Below, one piece after another: positions 4,665 through 8,863 of a stretch of 8,863 nucleotides of DNA (positions within the stretch are counted from its first letter, which is position 1; each line of letters starts with the position of its first letter). The notes under the pieces were generated by a model. The model worked only from the letters and a program-made list of their open reading frames with translations. It was not told where the DNA came from and did no database searches. This stretch comes from Puniceicoccales bacterium (lineage in GTDB: Bacteria; Verrucomicrobiota; Verrucomicrobiia; Opitutales; UBA953): contig JAITXH010000220.1 in the NCBI GenBank assembly GCA_031284845.1, forward strand, positions 1 to 8,863, read 5' to 3'. The translations under genes and the position numbers were made by a program.

Positions 4665-7600
4665 GTGTCCATTTCTTTCCTTCGTGTGGATACCGCACCT
4701 TTCCATCCTTCCAATCCTGTCGTTGCCTCTGCTTGTGCAGGGCGGCAGCAAAACGGTTTTTCCCTCGTTACAGCATTGCTGGTGATGTCTCTGCTGCTCT
4801 CGCTCGCGCTGGCCGGTGCCGGGTTGCTCTCAATTGAGCTTCGTGGCACTAGCTCATATGCGGCACGGGCGCAAGCGCGGCTCAACGCCAAGGTCGCCGC
4901 TCGTCTCGCTCTCGGCGAACTCCAGATGCGGATGGGGCGCGACAGGACGGCGTCAATCCCTTTCCCGGGACATGACGGGTGGGTGGGGGCGGCAGACACT
5001 CCGGCCTCTCCGTCGCATGATATTCCCGTTCCGGTGCCGCTTGTGTCCGGCTTCGTTTTTCTGGAACAGCCCGGTGAGCCGCCGTTTGGCTGGGCCGAGA
5101 TTGAGCGGGAAAGTGTGCCGCCCTCACGCGTCTTTCCGGCTGTGCGGGTGCCGTGGGTGGAAGCTGGTGCCCTGAATACGAACGGGCGCTTTGCCTATTG
5201 GGTGCAGGACGAATCGCAAAAAGCAGATGCCGGCACATTTGAAACGCGCAAATCTCAGGCATTGCCGGACATTCAGGCACGGCGGCAGTTAAGCTCGCCG
5301 CGGCACGTCTTTGACTCCCTGTGGCCCGTGCGGCGCGATGACCGCCAGAGCTGGAGCGAAAATCTCTCCGCCGCCTTCACCTGGCGCCAATTATTGTTGG
5401 CGTGGAACTACGGGAGCGTGAGAAACGAACCGCCCCCTCCTCTCCATCCGCGCCTGCATACGCGGGCTTCCCGGGGCGTGCTCGCCGACAGCGCCAGCGG
5501 TGGCTTGCGCATCAATTGGGACCAGCGGCCTGCGGGCAAAATATCCGATGCCGACCTGCCCTGTGAACGCGCCTTATGGGAAGACTTCCTGCACCCGCCG
5601 CCGGCGTTTGCCGGAAAACCTTCGGCGGGGCTGCAAGTGACGGGCATGAAGCCGGCCTCGCTCTTGCGCCGCTTCCCGGTATTGTCCGGGCTGCGGGTGC
5701 GCTTTGGGGTCTTTCACTCGCATCACGACGCCTACAACCGGACACGCTTCCACTGCGAGGTGCAACTGTGGAACCCCTACCCTTTCCCGCTCACATGCAC
5801 GGAAAAGGACTTTATCGGTCTTCTTGATTTTGAGAAAATGCCGACCCTCACCGTCTCAAACCTCAATACCGGCGCGACAATGGCCGTGGATATGAGTGCA
5901 TTTCCCATGGGCAAATTCGGAGTCCAGCAGACACCAAGCGATGGTACCGTCAATGCCAACCTGCTCTTCTCTGGCACTCCGCCCAAAGGCATGGCAGCGC
6001 AGGGCTTGCTCGCCGGCGAGGTCTATAACTTTTTCATGCCCTCCCCTGCTGCGCAACCGGAGGGGCTTGCCCGGACACTTTCGGCTGTGAAATGGTATAT
6101 CCAGTCCGACCCCAAGAAACCAGCCACCCCGCCTGCAAGCGCCACGGAAGGCAACTGGCTGCACGCCACGCACCAGATTGAAATCAAAGGCGAAATGCCG
6201 ACCGGGGGCGTCACCTTGCACATCCGCCAGGCAAAGGGAAAGTTCTCCACAGGCATCCCCTCACGAGAATACTCTGATCCGGTGCTCACCCTTAAAAACC
6301 TCCCGTTTGAAAATTTCAAAATCCTCGTCACCGGCGCAGAATTTGACCGCCCGGACAGCACCAGCTACGTCGTCTCAGAGGCCCGTTTCGGCCTTTCACT
6401 CCGCTTGCGCACAAATAATCCAGACCGCATCGCCAAAGCATTGGAATCGCTTGATCCGCGCGAACCCGTGTTGGACTTCAATGATCCGGCGGTATCTGCG
6501 CTCTACGAAGTCATCACCGATGTCGTGAATGGCCGGGATGTGCCGTTGGCGACAACGCCTGCGGAAAGTTTCTGGTGGGACGCCGGAGTAAACAGCCACG
6601 AAGCCACTGGCAGCGGAGAGGCTTTTGCCGATGTGCGTGCGCTTGATCGGCCTATCGCGGCTGCCCCGTTTTCGACTGGTGCGCTGCGGCATTTGCCTCG
6701 CGAGCAGGCGAGTGCTGGGGCGCTGAACCCCAAATATCCCGCTGGACGCGAAGCGGATGCCGCATGGTTCGACCACGCCTTTTTCGCCGGGGTATGGCAT
6801 GCAGCCGAAGAGGCCACCCTCGCATCGCCTGTTGATGGCCTCAAGCGCCCTTGGTCGCGGAATCCGTGGTTGGAGCCATTGCAGAAAAACCCGCCTGACC
6901 GCGGCGACCCCGACGGTGCTCCACCCGGCCCAGGCCCTCTGGAATCCAGCATCCCGAGTCTGAGCGATGCGGCAGCGCACTGTCTCTTGCGCGGCACGTT
7001 CAACGTGAACTGCCGGGAGGCGGAGCCTTGGCGTCTGGTGTTATCCCGCACGTTGCCCGCCTGGAGACGATGCCCGGCGCAAAACGAGACAGCGGCTCCG
7101 GAGGCGAAAGATTTGAGGAACGTCTTGTTCCGGCTACCGTTTGGAGCCGACCAACCGCGCCAAAACGGTGAAAATGACAGTGCCCAGCCCGACGAAGACC
7201 TGCGCACCGCGGGAGAAGTCTTGCGGGCACGCAGCGAAGGCATGCAGGGTTTCCGCGCCTTGGACTTTGCCCGGTGTGATAAGCTGGCGGAGGAACTGGC
7301 AGCGGCGGTCAGGCGCTATCAGGACAAGGCAGGCGGCGTTGGATTTCACAGCCTGCGGGAGTTTGCCATGAGCGGCGTGCTTGCCGAGGCCATCGAACGC
7401 TCCGGATGCAACACAAAGGAAGCCATGGGGAAAGTCCCCGCGCCAGTATCTCCCTTGCACATCAATCCCGGCGACATACTGGAGTCCATTCTTCCGGCGC
7501 TCTCCGCACGCGGCGACACCTTCAATGTCCGCGTGCGCGGCGCGGTGCTTTCACTCGCCGGCAAAGAATTAGCGCACGCCGATGCCGAAGTGGAAATTCA

Positions 7601-7733
7601 GCGTTTCCCGGAATTTTTCGATGCCTCTCAAGCACCAATGAGCATCATGGAGAGCCTGTCTGTGCAAAATCAGATTTTCGGCAGGCGTTTCAAAGTTGTC
7701 TCTTGGCGCTGGCTGGATGCAGACGAACGGTGA
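4665..7733 (+). CDS. Giant prepilin-like protein, Verru_Chthon cassette protein A type
   Basis: A 1022-residue protein with a type IV prepilin-style N terminus: a leader ending in RQQNG (27-31), then FSLVTALLVMSLLLSLALAGAGLL (split over 32-55) as hydrophobic helix. A prepilin peptidase would cut Gly31-Phe32. Position 5 after the cut is Thr36, not the usual Glu. NAKVAARLALGELQMRMG (74-91) follows, matching the block after the membrane helix in large Verrucomicrobia pilin-like proteins (TIGR02600 type, from memory). Further shared-looking blocks are LWNPYPFPL (368-376), WFDHAFFAGVW (701-711), GTFNVN (777-782), GDTFNVRVRG (950-959) and the C-terminal SWRWLDADER (1013-1022). The only in-frame starts between the upstream TAA (4641) and the helix are GTG at 4665 and GTG at 4686; the first is used here. 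The large rest is presumably extracytoplasmic. Function in the family is not established; a surface or pseudopilus component is likely. Confidence 0.82.
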   Translation: MSISFLRVDTAPFHPSNPVVASACAGRQQNGFSLVTALLVMSLLLSLALAGAGLLSIELRGTSSYAARAQARLNAKVAARLALGELQMRMGRDRTASIPFPGHDGWVGAADTPASPSHDIPVPVPLVSGFVFLEQPGEPPFGWAEIERESVPPSRVFPAVRVPWVEAGALNTNGRFAYWVQDESQKADAGTFETRKSQALPDIQARRQLSSPRHVFDSLWPVRRDDRQSWSENLSAAFTWRQLLLAWNYGSVRNEPPPPLHPRLHTRASRGVLADSASGGLRINWDQRPAGKISDADLPCERALWEDFLHPPPAFAGKPSAGLQVTGMKPASLLRRFPVLSGLRVRFGVFHSHHDAYNRTRFHCEVQLWNPYPFPLTCTEKDFIGLLDFEKMPTLTVSNLNTGATMAVDMSAFPMGKFGVQQTPSDGTVNANLLFSGTPPKGMAAQGLLAGEVYNFFMPSPAAQPEGLARTLSAVKWYIQSDPKKPATPPASATEGNWLHATHQIEIKGEMPTGGVTLHIRQAKGKFSTGIPSREYSDPVLTLKNLPFENFKILVTGAEFDRPDSTSYVVSEARFGLSLRLRTNNPDRIAKALESLDPREPVLDFNDPAVSALYEVITDVVNGRDVPLATTPAESFWWDAGVNSHEATGSGEAFADVRALDRPIAAAPFSTGALRHLPREQASAGALNPKYPAGREADAAWFDHAFFAGVWHAAEEATLASPVDGLKRPWSRNPWLEPLQKNPPDRGDPDGAPPGPGPLESSIPSLSDAAAHCLLRGTFNVNCREAEPWRLVLSRTLPAWRRCPAQNETAAPEAKDLRNVLFRLPFGADQPRQNGENDSAQPDEDLRTAGEVLRARSEGMQGFRALDFARCDKLAEELAAAVRRYQDKAGGVGFHSLREFAMSGVLAEAIERSGCNTKEAMGKVPAPVSPLHINPGDILESILPALSARGDTFNVRVRGAVLSLAGKELAHADAEVEIQRFPEFFDASQAPMSIMESLSVQNQIFGRRFKVVSWRWLDADER

Positions 7734-7850
7734 GGCGGCAGCGGCAACAAAAGTGCCACCCGCGTTCTGCTCCCCCCCCACGCCATGCCCGATCGCTTGC
7801 GAACATTTCGCAGTTGAGAGCAAGGCACCCGCTGCTAAGTTGGCGCACAC
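7734..7850. other. Spacer between the pilin-like gene and the PLP enzyme gene
   Basis: A 117-base spacer with a run of eight C (7772-7779) and a small 6-bp hairpin, tgcgaa/ttcgca at 7798-7812, without a T-run. No terminator or clear promoter is visible, so cotranscription of the two plus-strand genes cannot be excluded. Confidence 0.4.
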
Positions 7851-8863
7851 ATGTCTCCAACTTCTCTTTCCGATCAACTTTTCAACGAAATCCTTCTGGC
7901 CCGACAGCGCGTCTATGCCGTGTCCGGCCCGACCCCTCTGGAAATCATGAATGCCGAGTCACTGCCTTTCCGCCTCTTTCTCAAACGTGAAGACCTCGGC
8001 CCGATCAAGGCCTACAAATGGCGCGGCGCGTATAACCGCATGGCCCTCCTGACACCCGAAGAGCGCGTGCGCGGCGTGATAACCGCCTCAGCGGGCAACC
8101 ACGCCCAGGGCGTCGCCCTCGCCGCCAGCCTGCTCTGCGTGCCAGCCCGCATATACATGCCACGCCCGACTCCCGGCGTAAAGCAGGACGCCGTGCGGCG
8201 CTTCGGCGGGGCACTCGTGGAAATCGTCCTGCACGGGGACTCCTTTGATGCAGCCAGACAGACTGCCGCCGAAGACGCGGAGGCATCGGGGCGCACATTT
8301 ATCCACCCCTATGACGACCTCTATGTCATGGGCGGACAAGGGACGCTCGCCGATGAGATCGTGATGTCGGGCAAAGGGCCCTTTGACGCCGCACTGCTTC
8401 AAATCGGAGGAGGAGGCATGGCCGCCGCCGCTGCCTGTTGGCTCAAGCGCCAGTATCCGGGCATCCGCATCTTCGGCGTGGAGGGCGAAGGGCAGGCCAG
8501 CATGAATGCCGCCATCGCTGCCGGGCAACCCGTCGAGCTTGAGCATGTGGACATCTTCTGCGACGGCACAGCGGTAAAAAAAGCCGGAACGCTCACCTAT
8601 GCACTTTGCAGTGAACTCGTGGATGAATACGTAAACGTAAGCAACGGCGAGGTGTGTTGGGCCATGCAGAGCATATGGGAATCCAACCGCATCATCACCG
8701 AGACATCGGGTGCGCTCGGCGTAGCCGCCGCCCTCAAGCTGGGCAACCGGCTGGCCGGGCAAAACGTCCTCACGATTTTGAGCGGCGCAAACATAGACTT
8801 CGGCATGTTGAGCTACATCACGCGCAACAGCCACATCGGCGGAGGCATGCGGCGCAGCCTGCG
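7851..8863 (+). CDS. ilvA: Threonine ammonia-lyase-like PLP enzyme, partial at right edge
   Basis: The frame from ATG 7851 stays open to the window end (337 codons, no stop), so the C terminus is missing. It is a fold-type II PLP enzyme of the serine/threonine dehydratase group. KREDLGPIKAYKWRGAY (45-61) carries the PLP lysine Lys56. TASAGNHAQG (78-87) is the substrate/cofactor loop. GGGGM (186-190) binds the PLP phosphate. DGTAVKKAG (238-246), ETSGAL (284-289) and LSGANIDF (310-317) complete the catalytic domain; E. coli IlvA has the same SGAN rather than SGGN. The family deaminates L-threonine to 2-oxobutanoate, the entry step to isoleucine. Whether an ACT-type regulatory domain follows decides between the biosynthetic and the catabolic type and cannot be seen; residues after 320 only begin the linker. 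No Shine-Dalgarno motif precedes the start. Confidence 0.9.
   Translation, partial: MSPTSLSDQLFNEILLARQRVYAVSGPTPLEIMNAESLPFRLFLKREDLGPIKAYKWRGAYNRMALLTPEERVRGVITASAGNHAQGVALAASLLCVPARIYMPRPTPGVKQDAVRRFGGALVEIVLHGDSFDAARQTAAEDAEASGRTFIHPYDDLYVMGGQGTLADEIVMSGKGPFDAALLQIGGGGMAAAAACWLKRQYPGIRIFGVEGEGQASMNAAIAAGQPVELEHVDIFCDGTAVKKAGTLTYALCSELVDEYVNVSNGEVCWAMQSIWESNRIITETSGALGVAAALKLGNRLAGQNVLTILSGANIDFGMLSYITRNSHIGGGMRRSL

Noticed and set aside
8088..8834. Minus-strand open frame of 248 codons
   Set aside because: It is the shadow of the threonine ammonia-lyase-like gene on the plus strand, which has all PLP-enzyme motifs in order.

Overview
The window looks like a chromosomal piece of a Verrucomicrobiota bacterium, plausibly from the Opitutales/Opitutaceae side of the phylum. 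This is inferred from three things: a very large pilin-like protein whose conserved blocks resemble what I recall of the 'Verru_Chthon cassette protein A' type; an FHS-family fucose permease next to a fucose mutarotase; and start codons that consistently lack Shine-Dalgarno motifs. No rRNA, tRNA, transposase or CRISPR array is visible.

Left part (1-2659, minus strand): a compact sugar-use operon that reads leftward. Its order is fucU (L-fucose mutarotase), a secreted thioredoxin-like protein with a WCPPC site, an aldo/keto reductase, and the N-terminal third of an FHS-family sugar:H+ symporter that runs off the left edge. Mutarotation and import of L-fucose are well supported. The roles of the reductase and the thioredoxin are inferred from position only. 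A nested palindromic element of about 144 bp sits between the reductase and the permease.

Spacer 2660-2980: candidate fucU promoter, an 8-bp inverted repeat beside it, a cluster of short hairpins sharing the core CGTCTCG, and a strong symmetric terminator closing the next operon.

Middle part (2981-4449, minus strand): the conserved rpsP-trmD-rplS block, without the rimM gene that separates rpsP from trmD in many bacteria. A rho-independent terminator lies between rpsP and trmD, which suggests partial termination or attenuation. trmD and rplS overlap by ATGA.

Right part (4665-8863, plus strand): divergent from rpsP is the 1022-residue pilin-like protein with a type IV prepilin-style N terminus, without visible companion cassette genes. 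It is followed by a threonine ammonia-lyase-like PLP enzyme that runs off the right edge. This last gene has no stop codon within the window.

I see no convincing complete new system. The items most worth a second look are the nested palindrome in the fucose operon, the CGTCTCG hairpin cluster, the rpsP/trmD terminator with missing rimM, the isolated giant pilin-like gene, and the general absence of Shine-Dalgarno motifs.
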